From Armatimonadia bacterium (GTDB taxonomy: Bacteria > Armatimonadota > Zipacnadia > Zipacnadales > JABUFB01), in contig JBDKVB010000103.1 in assembly GCA_039679385.1 (NCBI GenBank), positions 1-49,993 on the forward strand: DNA of 49,993 bases, written 5' to 3'. The notes beneath the pieces are model-generated. The model was not told where the DNA came from, made no database searches, and worked only from the letters and a program-made list of their open reading frames with translations. Below are positions 1-8,427 of the stretch, piece by piece. Within the stretch, counting starts at the first letter, position 1. Each line of letters opens with the position of its first letter. The translations under genes were made by a program, and so were the position numbers.

Positions 1-807
1 CCGACGAAGCTGACCTTACCCGCGCACTACCCGGACACGAAGCTGGTCCGCGAGGACTTCGCTCGCTACTACGACGAGATCGCCCGCTTTGATTCAGACT
101 TCGGCAAGGTGATGCAGGCCCTCGACGAGCGGGGTGTGGCGAGCAACACCCTCGTGCTCTTCATGGGCGACAACGGTGCGTCGCAGTTCCGGGGCAAGGG
201 CACGCTCTACGAGTTCGGCATCCACGTACCCCTCTTGGCGCGCTGGCCCGGCAAGATCCAGCCCGGGTCCAGCACCGACGAGCTCATCTCCGGCGAGGAC
301 CTGGCACCGACCTTCCTGCAGGCGGGCGGAGCACAGGTGCCCGAGTCCATCACCGGCAAGAGCTTCCTCGACCTGCTGCTCGGCCGACCCTTCACGGGCC
401 GCACCCATCTGTTCTCCGAGCGCGGAGCTCACGGCTCTGGGCTGCCCGGCAACAGCGCCGCCTTCGACCTCGGACGCTGTGTGCGGACCAGGACCCACAA
501 GCTCATCTACAACGCGCTGTGGCAGATCCCCTATGCGCCGGTGGACTTCGGCGGCGATGCCTTCTGGAAGGAGCTGCAGGCGATGAACGCGGCCGGGCAG
601 CTCACGCCGGAGATGTCGCGAATCTACTTCTCGCCAACGCGACCCATGTTCGAGCTCTACGACCTGCAGGCCGACCCGTGGGAGTTCAAGAACCTCGCTG
701 GAACGAAGGAGAACGCTGCCCTGGAGCGGGAGCTAAAGGGGATCATGCAGGAGTGGATGATCCTGGAGCGCGACTACCTGCCGCTGCCGATTCCGCCGGG
801 ACGCTGA
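1..807 (+). CDS. Sulfatase, C-terminal fragment (5' end outside window)
   Basis: The frame is open from base 1 and reads PTKLTLPAHYPDTKLV before the first internal Met, so the gene starts upstream of the window. The visible 268 residues match the C-terminal half of type I sulfatases (alkaline phosphatase fold): an FMGDNGASQFRGKGTLYEFG stretch, followed by VPLLARWPGKI, a DLAPTFLQ helix, and a closing region with ELYDLQADPWEFKNLAG, the usual sulfatase tail. The family hydrolyses sulfate esters of carbohydrates, usually outside the cytoplasm. The catalytic CxPSR or SxPSR motif and the signal peptide would lie in the missing part, so activity and maturation type cannot be judged. It converges with the sialidase-like gene, leaving 19 bases between stops. 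Together with the following operon it suggests use of a sulfated glycan. Confidence 0.9.
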   Translation, partial: PTKLTLPAHYPDTKLVREDFARYYDEIARFDSDFGKVMQALDERGVASNTLVLFMGDNGASQFRGKGTLYEFGIHVPLLARWPGKIQPGSSTDELISGEDLAPTFLQAGGAQVPESITGKSFLDLLLGRPFTGRTHLFSERGAHGSGLPGNSAAFDLGRCVRTRTHKLIYNALWQIPYAPVDFGGDAFWKELQAMNAAGQLTPEMSRIYFSPTRPMFELYDLQADPWEFKNLAGTKENAALERELKGIMQEWMILERDYLPLPIPPGR

Positions 808-826
808 CACCGGAAGGCTGCCCGGA

Positions 827-2071
827 TCAGGGCTCCGCTGAGAGCGATGCCACCGGAAGCACCGCCAGCCGTGCGTCGTTACGGTTGCCTCCCAGACCTC
901 GCGGAGCCCGGGAGTAGCCCACGTACAGGTAGCCGTCAGCTTCCACCGCATAGGGGTAGGCGAGGGCGCCATCGACCGTCTCGATACGGTACAGACGGCA
1001 CAGCGCTCTCTCTCCTGGCCGACTCACCGCGATTGCCAGCGTCCGTCGTGAGCGAGGCTGTGCGACACAGACATTCGCGAGCAGGTACCGCTGCCCGGTG
1101 CTGAGCACTCCGGCGCAGGGCTTGGAGGTTGCCAGCGGGAAGTTGCTCTCTCTCGACGGGCTCCAGGTCCGTCCGCCGTCGTGGCTCAGAGTGACCGCAG
1201 CGCCGATGAACCCCTGCTCGAGCGGGCTCTCATTGCGCATGACAGCCGTGACCTCGGGGCCCTCGACCCAGACGGTTGCCTCGGTGTAGACGCGACCGGC
1301 CACCGGCAGTCTCACCGTGTCCCAGTGCAGCAGGTCGTCGCCGTGGCTGATCGCCACCACGCCACGCCAGTTCTCGTCGCAGCCTGCCACGATCCAGTTC
1401 CCGTCGGTCATCTTCACGGGCGTCTGCAGGGGCCAGACGCCCTGCGCCACCGTGCCCACGTTTCCCCAGGTGCCCGTCTCCTCGTCGAGACACAAAGCCT
1501 CCATGCGCAGGCCCGGGAACTGCCCGCTGCCCTTGCCGAAACGCGGGACAAAGAGCCACAGCTTGCCCTCGCGGGACAGGAAGGCGCCGTGGCTGGAGCC
1601 CAGGCCTTCTCCACCAGGCTCAATCATCTCGGCAGAAGTCCAGGTCTGCCCCTTGTCGAGACTCCGTGAGCCCCGCGTGACCTCCGTCGGCGTGTTCTCC
1701 AGGCCACGGTTATTGCCCCAGCTTGCGAACAGGACGCCATCGTGGAACTGCAGGGCCACGCCGTGCAGCCAGTCGTAACCATCCACTTCCGGCTCGCGCT
1801 TCTTGATGTCGAAGTAGCGAACCCCGGCCACTATCGGCGCCTGTGTCTCGTCAGGCGAGACACCCTCCCACAGCGGATAGCGCTCGATCCTGGGCGCTCC
1901 CGCACTGCTCGCGGCGCCGAGAGTCTGGCTGATCATGTCACTGACCTCGCTCTTGGCAAGTCCCTCGCCGAAGGCCACAGGCATGGTACCGAGCCACCCG
2001 AGCGCCGCAGCCACGAGCACGCAGCGCAAACCCGTCCGTGGCACAGGTGGACACCTGCGGTTCTGCAGCAT
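827..2071 (-). CDS. Secreted sialidase-like (BNR/Asp-box) protein
   Basis: This is a 414-residue protein. I chose the ATG at 2071 rather than the longer frame because it begins a good signal peptide (MLQNRRCPPVPRTGLRC, then a hydrophobic core ending near VAFG) and removes overlap with the upstream gene. Two Asp-box motifs are visible, SLDKGQTW (about 137-144) and SHDGGRTW (about 296-303), which mark a six-bladed beta-propeller of the exo-sialidase superfamily. A Glu in YTEATVW and an Arg in AVMRNES are in plausible places for catalytic residues, but I cannot align them with certainty. The family cleaves terminal sialic acid or related sugars; many environmental members have other substrates. 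It is the last gene of the iclR-led operon, 16 bases after the UroD-like gene. Confidence 0.8.
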   Translation of the reverse strand: MLQNRRCPPVPRTGLRCVLVAAALGWLGTMPVAFGEGLAKSEVSDMISQTLGAASSAGAPRIERYPLWEGVSPDETQAPIVAGVRYFDIKKREPEVDGYDWLHGVALQFHDGVLFASWGNNRGLENTPTEVTRGSRSLDKGQTWTSAEMIEPGGEGLGSSHGAFLSREGKLWLFVPRFGKGSGQFPGLRMEALCLDEETGTWGNVGTVAQGVWPLQTPVKMTDGNWIVAGCDENWRGVVAISHGDDLLHWDTVRLPVAGRVYTEATVWVEGPEVTAVMRNESPLEQGFIGAAVTLSHDGGRTWSPSRESNFPLATSKPCAGVLSTGQRYLLANVCVAQPRSRRTLAIAVSRPGERALCRLYRIETVDGALAYPYAVEADGYLYVGYSRAPRGLGGNRNDARLAVLPVASLSAEP

Positions 2072-2087
2072 CGGCAGGCCTCCGGAC

Positions 2088-3242
2088 TCAGGCGAATTCC
2101 TCGTGCATCCGGTCGCAGTAGTAGCGCACCTTGTCCCACTCCGCATCCGGCGCGATTCGGTGGTCGGGGCATGGGATGTACCCGCCCAGATCGACCAGTG
2201 GCTTGAGCCGCTCAATCTCGGCATCAACCGCGGCACGGTCCCGCGCGAAGATGGTCTTGTTCATCCCGCCCACGCCCCGAATCTGCCGTCCATACTTCTC
2301 GCGCCATGGGGCGAGGTTGGCATCCCAGGTCCCGACCTCAATCGGGAACATGGTGTTGACGCCGTTCTCCAGCCACGTCGGAATCAGCGCGTCAATCTTC
2401 CCGTCGCAGTCCAGCGATACGATGTCAATCCCATACCCGGCCACGAGTTCTGTGATGCGCTGGTAGTGGGGCCCGACGACCTCCGCGAACAGCCCCGGCG
2501 AGATCAGCGGACCGCTCTTGAAGCAGATGTCCTCCCAGAAGTGGGCGAAGTCAAAGTGAGCGCCGGTCTCCAGGACCGCCCGCACCGTCTCCAGCCACAT
2601 CCCGGCATTCACCTCCACGATCTCGCGGAACAGCCCCGGGTCGTCCACCTGCAGGTAGCACAGGTCCTCCAGGCCGATCCATTTGCGGATCTCGCCCAGC
2701 AGGCTCCCGCAGTACAGACCGTACAGGTTCTCGCGCGTGTCCTCGACCAGGTACTCACGGCCGCCTGCGCCGAAGGGCACGGTCTCCTCACCGCGCAGCA
2801 CCGGGGCCTTCACGAACCTCTCGGGGCTGTACTGCAGTCGCGGCAGGAAGTACTCCTCCCAGGAGGCGCGGTCCTTGAGCAGGTGGTCGAAGTCCATGGG
2901 GATGCTGCCGGCGCCGGGCTTCTGAAGCAGGACGGTTCCGTTGCCGTCGCGGATCTTGCGCGAGCCGTCGGGCAACTCCTCCACAACCTCAGTGGGGAAG
3001 GGCGGCAGGAGCGGCGTTCGGAAGTTGAAGACCGTGAAGTAGTTGAAGTCGAAGCCCAGTTTCTTGGCGATCTGCACATCCATCGGGCCGCCGTCGGAGA
3101 ACCCTCGTGCCTCCTCGGCGGTCAGGTGTCCCTCGGCCGCCCACTTGGCGAGCGTTTCGGTCCAGTAGCCGAAGTGCACCACCGGGATCGGCCGCGCGCG
3201 CTCGTAGCGCAGAAGGCTCAGGGTAAGCTCGCGAGGTGTCAT
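2088..3242 (-). CDS. Uroporphyrinogen decarboxylase-like (URO-D/MtaA superfamily) protein
   Basis: This 384-residue protein has the URO-D superfamily pattern: an N-terminal MTPRELTLSLLRYERARPIP helix typical of the family (Arg-rich, 'RPIPVVHFGYW'), a central TIM-barrel region, SLDCDGKIDALIPTWLENGV (the place of the usual H-x-C-G-x4-L strand), and a closing GGYIPCPDH segment. True HemE enzymes carry an N-terminal RPxRFLPEY-like motif, which I do not see, and the context is sugar catabolism rather than haem synthesis. It is therefore more likely one of the many URO-D-like proteins related to corrinoid methyltransferases and demethylases. A role in removing methyl groups from a methylated sugar is only an inference. 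It sits between the isomerase and the sialidase in the same operon. Confidence 0.8.
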   Translation of the reverse strand: MTPRELTLSLLRYERARPIPVVHFGYWTETLAKWAAEGHLTAEEARGFSDGGPMDVQIAKKLGFDFNYFTVFNFRTPLLPPFPTEVVEELPDGSRKIRDGNGTVLLQKPGAGSIPMDFDHLLKDRASWEEYFLPRLQYSPERFVKAPVLRGEETVPFGAGGREYLVEDTRENLYGLYCGSLLGEIRKWIGLEDLCYLQVDDPGLFREIVEVNAGMWLETVRAVLETGAHFDFAHFWEDICFKSGPLISPGLFAEVVGPHYQRITELVAGYGIDIVSLDCDGKIDALIPTWLENGVNTMFPIEVGTWDANLAPWREKYGRQIRGVGGMNKTIFARDRAAVDAEIERLKPLVDLGGYIPCPDHRIAPDAEWDKVRYYCDRMHEEFA

Positions 3243-3324
3243 CGGTCTCCCTCCAGATCGTGCGCGGACATGATGAGCGCCCCTTTCGCCGCCATCAGTG
3301 CCTTTGCCTTTCTCCGTTGTCGTT

Positions 3325-3351
3325 CCCCCTCGCCACCGCGTGGAGAGGGGG
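3325..3351. repeat. REP-like palindrome, copy 1
   Basis: This is an imperfect hairpin with arms CCCCCTC-g-CCAC and GTGG-a-GAGGGGG around a CGC loop, in the 130-base gap between the isomerase and UroD-like genes. It shares an identical 17-base core with a second copy at 8306-8322. Both copies also have a GGGGTGAGGTGCC string close by. This suggests a dispersed intergenic repeat family of the genome rather than a gene-specific terminator. Confidence 0.55.
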
Positions 3352-3372
3352 ACAAAGGGGGTGAGGTGCCTT

Positions 3373-4830
3373 TCACTCCCTCGGCGTCACCACCACGCAC
3401 TCGATTCCCAGACACTCAGCGATCGCCACCAGGTCGGCCGCATGGTGGCCGATTCCCAGCGCGAAATGATGCGTCGGGCCCTCCGCCACCCAGCGCTTGA
3501 GGAAGGTGCGCACCTCCGGGGCGAATCGTCCATGCGTGTTGGTGTTGCCCGTGGGCGGGATCGGTCCGCGCACCGACTCCCCCTCAGCAATCACGAACTT
3601 GAACTTGCCCTGGGCCGTCACACCGAGGCTCAGCATGGTGATCGGCCCTTCCTTGATCTGGAACTCGACACTCGCCCCGGAGCCCGGTTTCCCATGGTAC
3701 TTGCGCAGGCTCCGCAGCGCCGGCTTCCCCTCGGCGATGTTGAGATGATGCGGCCCGTCATGGCCGACCAGCACGGTGTCGCGCTCGAAGTCGATGGGGT
3801 GGAACTCGGCGAAGCTCCCGCCGATCTCCAGCCGATCCATGATCAGCATGGCCAGGCACGTCTTGAGGTCGTACTCGCCGCACATCGGGAAGCCCGCCGC
3901 ACACAGCAGCGAGTTGCCCACGATCAGGTTCGTCACCACCGTCCGCATGGGCGTGCCGGCAGTGCCCTCGTAGTAGTACGCGAGCCCGTCCAGGTGACGC
4001 TCGGCAATGAAGGCATCCAGGGCCACCGAGACCCGTGCCGCGGTCGCAAGATCCGCTTCCGTTAGCCGGGTCGTCACCGGATCAGACACCGGGTCGGGCG
4101 TGTCGAAGAACCCCAGGATCTCCGCTTGCTTGGCCTGCACCTGCGCCTCCTCGGCGGTCAGGTAGTGGCGCAGAATGTCGTCGGGCTCACACTGCACCAC
4201 GTGGCACCCGAAGGCCGCCGTCACCGCCGTCGGGTCGGTGTGCATGTCCAGCATCGCTTCGAGGACGTGCCCCATATGTCCGATGCGCGCCCGCTTCAGA
4301 TCATGCAACACGTGCGCAATCCGGCACCAGCGGGCAAGGTCGGCCTCGGCCTGCGGATCATCATGCAGCATCCCCAGAATCACTTCCGGTGCCCGCTTCC
4401 CCATCCGCAGAGCGACGCCGGTGAACTCCGGCACGGAGCAGAAGTCGTCGTTGCACAGTTGCATGTAGGTGCTGCCGTGGGCGTAGTCCATCGCTGCGAG
4501 TGGCTGGAGCGCAACGAGCACCACCGGCAGGTTCAGCTCGCGCACCAGCACCCCGAAGGTCGAGGACGTAGCATAGGTCACCATGTCCACGAACAGCACG
4601 TCGAGGTCCGCTGCCTTGACCTGCGGCAGCACTCGGTACGCCGCTTCGGCGCAGTCCACCATCCCGAAGCTGACGGCCTCGACTCCCTGCTCCCTGAGCT
4701 TGCCAACCAGCACCTGTACCTTCGCCATCAGCTCGTCGAGCAGCCCCGCGAACTGGTCCCAGTACACGCGGTGGCCGACGGCGAGAACGCCGACCCGGGC
4801 AGTCAGTGGTTTTCGTCTCGGTACCTGCAT
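3373..4830 (-). CDS. L-arabinose/L-fucose isomerase-family protein
   Basis: This 485-residue protein resembles the L-fucose/L-arabinose isomerase superfamily. It has an N-terminal Rossmann-like region (RVGVLAVGHRVYWDQF, then DLDVLFVDMVTYATSS), a central YYYEGTAGTPMRT segment, and a C-terminal HPIDFERDTVLVGHDGPHHL motif typical of the active-site lid of arabinose isomerase relatives. Such enzymes interconvert aldoses and ketoses with a divalent metal; the sugar cannot be read from sequence. It probably acts in the cytoplasm on the sugar released by the secreted hydrolases of the same operon. It follows the 825-aa gene after 49 bases, and ATG at 4830 is preceded by a GGAGGAGA-type ribosome site. 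It is not close enough to classical AraA or FucI to give a gene name. Confidence 0.8.
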   Translation of the reverse strand: MQVPRRKPLTARVGVLAVGHRVYWDQFAGLLDELMAKVQVLVGKLREQGVEAVSFGMVDCAEAAYRVLPQVKAADLDVLFVDMVTYATSSTFGVLVRELNLPVVLVALQPLAAMDYAHGSTYMQLCNDDFCSVPEFTGVALRMGKRAPEVILGMLHDDPQAEADLARWCRIAHVLHDLKRARIGHMGHVLEAMLDMHTDPTAVTAAFGCHVVQCEPDDILRHYLTAEEAQVQAKQAEILGFFDTPDPVSDPVTTRLTEADLATAARVSVALDAFIAERHLDGLAYYYEGTAGTPMRTVVTNLIVGNSLLCAAGFPMCGEYDLKTCLAMLIMDRLEIGGSFAEFHPIDFERDTVLVGHDGPHHLNIAEGKPALRSLRKYHGKPGSGASVEFQIKEGPITMLSLGVTAQGKFKFVIAEGESVRGPIPPTGNTNTHGRFAPEVRTFLKRWVAEGPTHHFALGIGHHAADLVAIAECLGIECVVVTPRE

Positions 4831-4879
4831 CGCTTGTCTCCTCCAGTGTCCTGGGTCAGGGCTTTCCTGCCGCAGTCTG

Positions 4880-7357
4880 CTACCACGAGATCAGAAGCTC
4901 ACCGGTGACGTCCTGTGCCTCGAGGTACTCGCCCAGGCGGTCGCTGTGCCAGGTGACCTCCGGCGCCTTGCCCTTGAGGTACGGGTAGCGTGCGTCGATG
5001 AGCATCTGCACCCGGTCCCTGGTGCCTTCCTCCGGGTAGAAGCGCACCGTGGCCTGCTTGAGCCCCGACACTGCCAGCCGTATGTTCTTGTCCAGCACCT
5101 CCGAGGCCGAGCGCAGCATGCAGCCGACCTCTCCCGACTCCTGCTCGACGAATACCCGACACTCTCTGCGCCACGCGCGAGGCATCGAATAGGTCGAGCG
5201 TCCCTCCACCAGCGTCGTCTCATAGCCCGTCAGCAGCGGTGCGCCTTGCGGGAATCGCAGGCTCAGCCGGACATTGGTGTTGGGCGTGTAGCCGGCGAAG
5301 ACGAAGCCGTTGCTGTGCCGCGACACGCACACCAGCGGGCACTTGAGCTCCGGCGAGTTGCCCTCGAAGTTGCGTGCGAACTCCTGCTGCGTCGGCTTGC
5401 TCAGGAGTATCTCATAGCCCAGCGACGCCAGGGCTACTCTCATCAGCCGCTCACCGGGGTACGACCTCTCCAGCGCCAGCGGAATCAGCAGGTGCCCGCC
5501 GGTCCGCTCGGGGTCGCAGGAAACGGTGCCACGCACCCAGGCGATTCGTCCGCCCTTCCACTGCGGCAACTCACGAACCAGCGCCGCCGTCCGCCGCTGT
5601 CCGCCCTGCGTCGCGACGGCAAGCTCCACCGTCTGCTCGTCTCTCTCTTTCACAGCCGCTTCCATCCCACCGGCGCTGAACAGCCCCGGGTGGAACAGTG
5701 TGCGCGTGCCAACCTCCGTGCTCAGCGGCTCAGCCTCCTCGGCGAAGCTCAGCTCGAAGTCCCCCTCGATCGGTTCAGCAACCGTCAGATTCAGCGCCGC
5801 CAGTAACTCGTCCTCCGCGTACCGCACCGGGCCATATAGCAGCGCCCGACCGCCCTCAGCCACGAAGCGCAGGATCGCCTGCGACCACTCCGACCCGGCC
5901 TCAGGCACCGGGCTCACTAACAGCGACGAGGCCAGCGCGGCCGGATTCGTCTTCAGCGCCTCCACGAAGTTGCCCGTGCTGATGACGCAGTTCAGCGGCA
6001 GCCCGTTGTTGACTGCGCCCCGCATGAACCAGTCGCCGAAGAACACCTCGTCGATGCGCGTCGGCTTGCCGTAGACCATGTCGTGGTACTCGTCGAAGGG
6101 ATACACCCACACCAGGGGCGCGGCCTGGTCAGGAGCGGTCTCAAGGGTGTTCAGCAGGTGGCAGGTGACTTCCCGCGGCACGACCTCCGGCATCTTCCCC
6201 CAGGAGTCATCCACGCTCAGGAAGTTGATCGTCGAAGGCAGGTGCGTGCTGCCGTCGGCCCGCAGCCGCGACACCGACATGGGCAGGAAGATGTCGTGCG
6301 GTTCACGACCATAGCGGTCGAGCCAGGGGCTGTTCTTCCACCACGGGTCATGGGTGTAGAACCGGAAGGGGTAGCTGTCCGCCGGGAGTTCCGCAATGTG
6401 CGACATCCAGCCAATCAGCTCCAGGCCGAAGTCACCATTGAGGGCCGCCCAGGGGCTGTTGGGTGGCGGTTCCATCCCGAAGCCGCCACGGTAGATGTCC
6501 TTCAGGGGTGCAGCGTCCGAGGACAGGTCCATGCCGGTGCTCAGGTTGGTCCCGCGGGTCTCCAGTGCGAAGTCCGGGCACTCCTTCCGGAAGTCGTGCC
6601 AGAACCCCAGGATCTTGTCGCGGACCTCCTCGCAGCGAGCGGGGGAGAAGCTCTTGCCGTCGAAGATCGCACCACGCAGGGCCCAGGTCTCCATGCCGAA
6701 GCCGAAGCCGTTGGAGAGCCACAGGAAGTCGAAGCCCAGGTCGGTCAGGAAGTGCTGCGACTGTCGACCCAGGAAGGTGCCGATCGTGGTCCCCTCAGGA
6801 ATGCCCTCCGGGAATCCTGCGTAGTGCTCCTTGTCGCCCTTCAGTTCGCCGTAGCAGCACACGAAACTGGCCGTCCCCATCGTGCCGCCGACGCAGATCT
6901 CGTTGTGCCGCTCGTACTTGAAGGAGGACTTGGCGAACTCGGGGCCGGGGTCGAAGGTCTCGCCGACACGCACCGGCTTGCCGGTCACCTCCGTGCCGAC
7001 TTCCTTGAGTATCTCCACCAGCCGCTTCAGGTCGCCGTAGGTGAACTGCCGGGGATGCTCGGTGAACAGATAGGGCCGGCTGTGGAGGGCGATCCCCTCC
7101 GGATCGGCAGGATTGGCGGCCCTTGGGTTCGCGCCGCCGATCCAGTAGCACCACTCGAAGGTGGCGTCCAGATCGCCGCCGTAGTCCAGTATCTCCGAGC
7201 CGTCGGCGGTCCACAGCATCACCGACACCGTGTCGGCATGCTCAACCAGCGGCAGCCACTGGCGGAACATCCGCCGAGACGTCTCGCGAGTGGCCTCCTC
7301 CGAGGCGTCGTTGAAGGGCTTGAGACTGACCTCCAGCGTCACGTTCTTCAGGGACAT
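4880..7357 (-). CDS. Conserved unknown 825-aa protein of a sugar-use operon
   Basis: I do not recognise a named family. The 825-residue protein has no signal peptide (MSLKNVTLEVSLKPFND start), so it is probably cytoplasmic. The first half has many aromatic and acidic residues in alternating strand/helix blocks (SVMLWTADGSEILDYGG, FLTDLGFDFLWLSNGFGFGM, ALNGDFGLELIGWMSHIAEL), consistent with a TIM-barrel enzyme of the glycosidase type. A middle segment from about 450 to 620 looks like an alpha/beta domain (GRALLYGPVRYAEDELLAAL), as in beta-galactosidase trimerisation regions. The last 150 residues look beta-rich. It is the second gene of the iclR operon, starting 18 bases before the iclR stop side, and its abundance of Trp/Asp/Glu fits a sugar-binding enzyme. 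The catalytic residues cannot be assigned. Confidence 0.7.
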   Translation of the reverse strand: MSLKNVTLEVSLKPFNDASEEATRETSRRMFRQWLPLVEHADTVSVMLWTADGSEILDYGGDLDATFEWCYWIGGANPRAANPADPEGIALHSRPYLFTEHPRQFTYGDLKRLVEILKEVGTEVTGKPVRVGETFDPGPEFAKSSFKYERHNEICVGGTMGTASFVCCYGELKGDKEHYAGFPEGIPEGTTIGTFLGRQSQHFLTDLGFDFLWLSNGFGFGMETWALRGAIFDGKSFSPARCEEVRDKILGFWHDFRKECPDFALETRGTNLSTGMDLSSDAAPLKDIYRGGFGMEPPPNSPWAALNGDFGLELIGWMSHIAELPADSYPFRFYTHDPWWKNSPWLDRYGREPHDIFLPMSVSRLRADGSTHLPSTINFLSVDDSWGKMPEVVPREVTCHLLNTLETAPDQAAPLVWVYPFDEYHDMVYGKPTRIDEVFFGDWFMRGAVNNGLPLNCVISTGNFVEALKTNPAALASSLLVSPVPEAGSEWSQAILRFVAEGGRALLYGPVRYAEDELLAALNLTVAEPIEGDFELSFAEEAEPLSTEVGTRTLFHPGLFSAGGMEAAVKERDEQTVELAVATQGGQRRTAALVRELPQWKGGRIAWVRGTVSCDPERTGGHLLIPLALERSYPGERLMRVALASLGYEILLSKPTQQEFARNFEGNSPELKCPLVCVSRHSNGFVFAGYTPNTNVRLSLRFPQGAPLLTGYETTLVEGRSTYSMPRAWRRECRVFVEQESGEVGCMLRSASEVLDKNIRLAVSGLKQATVRFYPEEGTRDRVQMLIDARYPYLKGKAPEVTWHSDRLGEYLEAQDVTGELLISW

Positions 7358-7375
7358 GGACAGGTCTTCCTTCCC

Positions 7376-8173
7376 TCACGAAGTTGGTCGCCGATCGCTT
7401 CCGGGGTCCCCTCTGTCCCCGTGCGTCAGCTTGTCCGTCATCTTGCCTGCCGCCTCCAGCACAGCCTCTCGCATCTGCTGGAGGCGGTTCTCGTCAAGTC
7501 GGGTTGTGGGTGCGCTGCAGCCGATCGCCAGCACCAGGCCTCCCCTTGCGTCCAACACCGGCGCAGCCACCGCGGTTATCCCCGTCCCCTGCGCGTTCTC
7601 GGTCTGGGCATAGCCCTCCCGGCGAACCTCGTGCAGCAGGTCGAGCAACTCCTCCACGGTGGACGGCGTGTACTCGCCCGGTCCGGCCAGGGGCTCTCCT
7701 TCTGCGTAGCGCAGTTGGGCCTCGGGGGACTGATAGGCGAGAAGCAGCAAGCCGGTCGCCATGAGGTGCGGGTGGTCGATGGCCCGCTGCGTATGTACCA
7801 CCGCCAGCGGGTGCTCCGACTGCAGCCAGTGGACTACCTGCGCTCGGCCCCGGGTCCAGGTCATCGCCACCACGGTCTCCTCGAAGCGCTCGTAGAGCGT
7901 GTCCATGTGCGGCCGGCAGAAGTCGGCCAGGCGCGACAGGCTATCCCCAGCTTCGGCCAGCCGCAGTGCCGCCAGGCCGATCCGGTATCCACGCGTCCGC
8001 TCATCGAACTCCAGGAACCCCTTGGCCTGGAGCGTCTTGAGCAGGTTCTGGGCAGTCGGCGCCTTGAGGTCGGTGGCACGGGCAAGCTCACGCACGCCGA
8101 CCCAGTCGCCTCGTGCAGCGACCTCCTGGAGTAGTCTCAGCGCCCGATCCACAGCCTGGATAGTGTTCATCAT
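7376..8173 (-). CDS. IclR-family transcriptional regulator
   Basis: This 265-residue protein has the two-part IclR architecture. A winged helix-turn-helix covers about 1-65 (IQAVDRALRLLQEVA, VRELARATDLKAPTAQNLLKTL, YRIGLAALRLAEAG). An effector-binding domain follows, with EETVVAMTW, ATGLLLLAYQ and a C-terminal GITAVAAPVLDARGGLVLAIG strand set. Start at the ATG-ATG pair (8173/8170) places the protein start directly before MNTIQAVDRAL; the longer frame adds an unlikely Arg/His leader. As first gene of the operon it probably controls the downstream sugar genes and itself in response to a small sugar or aromatic metabolite; the effector is unknown. A TTGACA-N17-TATTGT promoter lies 27 bases upstream of the start, with no clear ribosome site. 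Confidence 0.92.
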   Translation of the reverse strand: MMNTIQAVDRALRLLQEVAARGDWVGVRELARATDLKAPTAQNLLKTLQAKGFLEFDERTRGYRIGLAALRLAEAGDSLSRLADFCRPHMDTLYERFEETVVAMTWTRGRAQVVHWLQSEHPLAVVHTQRAIDHPHLMATGLLLLAYQSPEAQLRYAEGEPLAGPGEYTPSTVEELLDLLHEVRREGYAQTENAQGTGITAVAAPVLDARGGLVLAIGCSAPTTRLDENRLQQMREAVLEAAGKMTDKLTHGDRGDPGSDRRPTS

Positions 8174-8199
8174 CAATAAACGTCGTTCAGTGTGCCGGT

Positions 8200-8228
8200 A
8201 CAATACCTTCCGCCAGCATGTCTGTCAA
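8200..8228 (-). promoter_or_regulatory. Sigma-70 promoter for the iclR operon
   Basis: Read on the minus strand there is a perfect -35 TTGACA (8228-8223), a 17-base spacer and TATTGT as -10 (8205-8200). The predicted transcript would start near 8193, about 20 bases before the iclR ATG. This is the only good promoter seen for the five-gene operon down to 827. Confidence 0.65.
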
Positions 8229-8301
8229 CCAGTCTGTGAACTGGCCCCAGCCACGGGGTGAGGTGCCCTTGCCGTCTGTCCTTCGCCCTTGCCTTTTCCC
8301 T

Positions 8302-8320
8302 CTCTCCACCGCGTGGAGAG
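8302..8320. repeat. REP-like palindrome, copy 2
   Basis: This is a perfect 8-bp hairpin, CTCTCCAC-CGC-GTGGAGAG, in the 254-base gap upstream of iclR. The 17-base core CCACCGCGTGGAGAGGG (8306-8322) is identical to that at 3333-3349. GGGGTGAGGTGCC occurs at 8255-8267, and a near copy follows the palindrome. It is probably a member of a genome-wide repeat family. Confidence 0.55.
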
Positions 8321-8374
8321 GGCTGGGGTGAGGGGCCGTGAAGAGAGCCCGTGGGGTCGGTGCCCCACAAACAC

Positions 8375-8405
8375 CGATGCCCGTAGCCACCGGCTACGGG
8401 CATCG
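8375..8405 (-). terminator. Strong hairpin after the 1051-aa gene
   Basis: A perfect 14-bp stem (CGATGCCCGTAGCC / GGCTACGGGCATCG) with a 3-base loop lies 22 bases downstream of the minus-strand stop at 8428. On the minus strand it is followed by GTGTTTGTGG, a weak T-rich tail, then a second small GTGGGG/CCCCAC hairpin. A factor-independent terminator is likely; the U-tract is short of ideal. Confidence 0.6.
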
Positions 8406-8427
8406 ACAGCGTGGGTTGCCCATCGCC

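Noticed and set aside
1935-3500. Long plus-strand frame opposite the UroD-like and sialidase genes
   Set aside because: It is the antisense shadow of GC-rich genes, with Arg/His/Pro-rich, non-homologous protein. The same holds for the long frames at 6083-8134, 8338-9804, 25783-27390 and 47261-48664.
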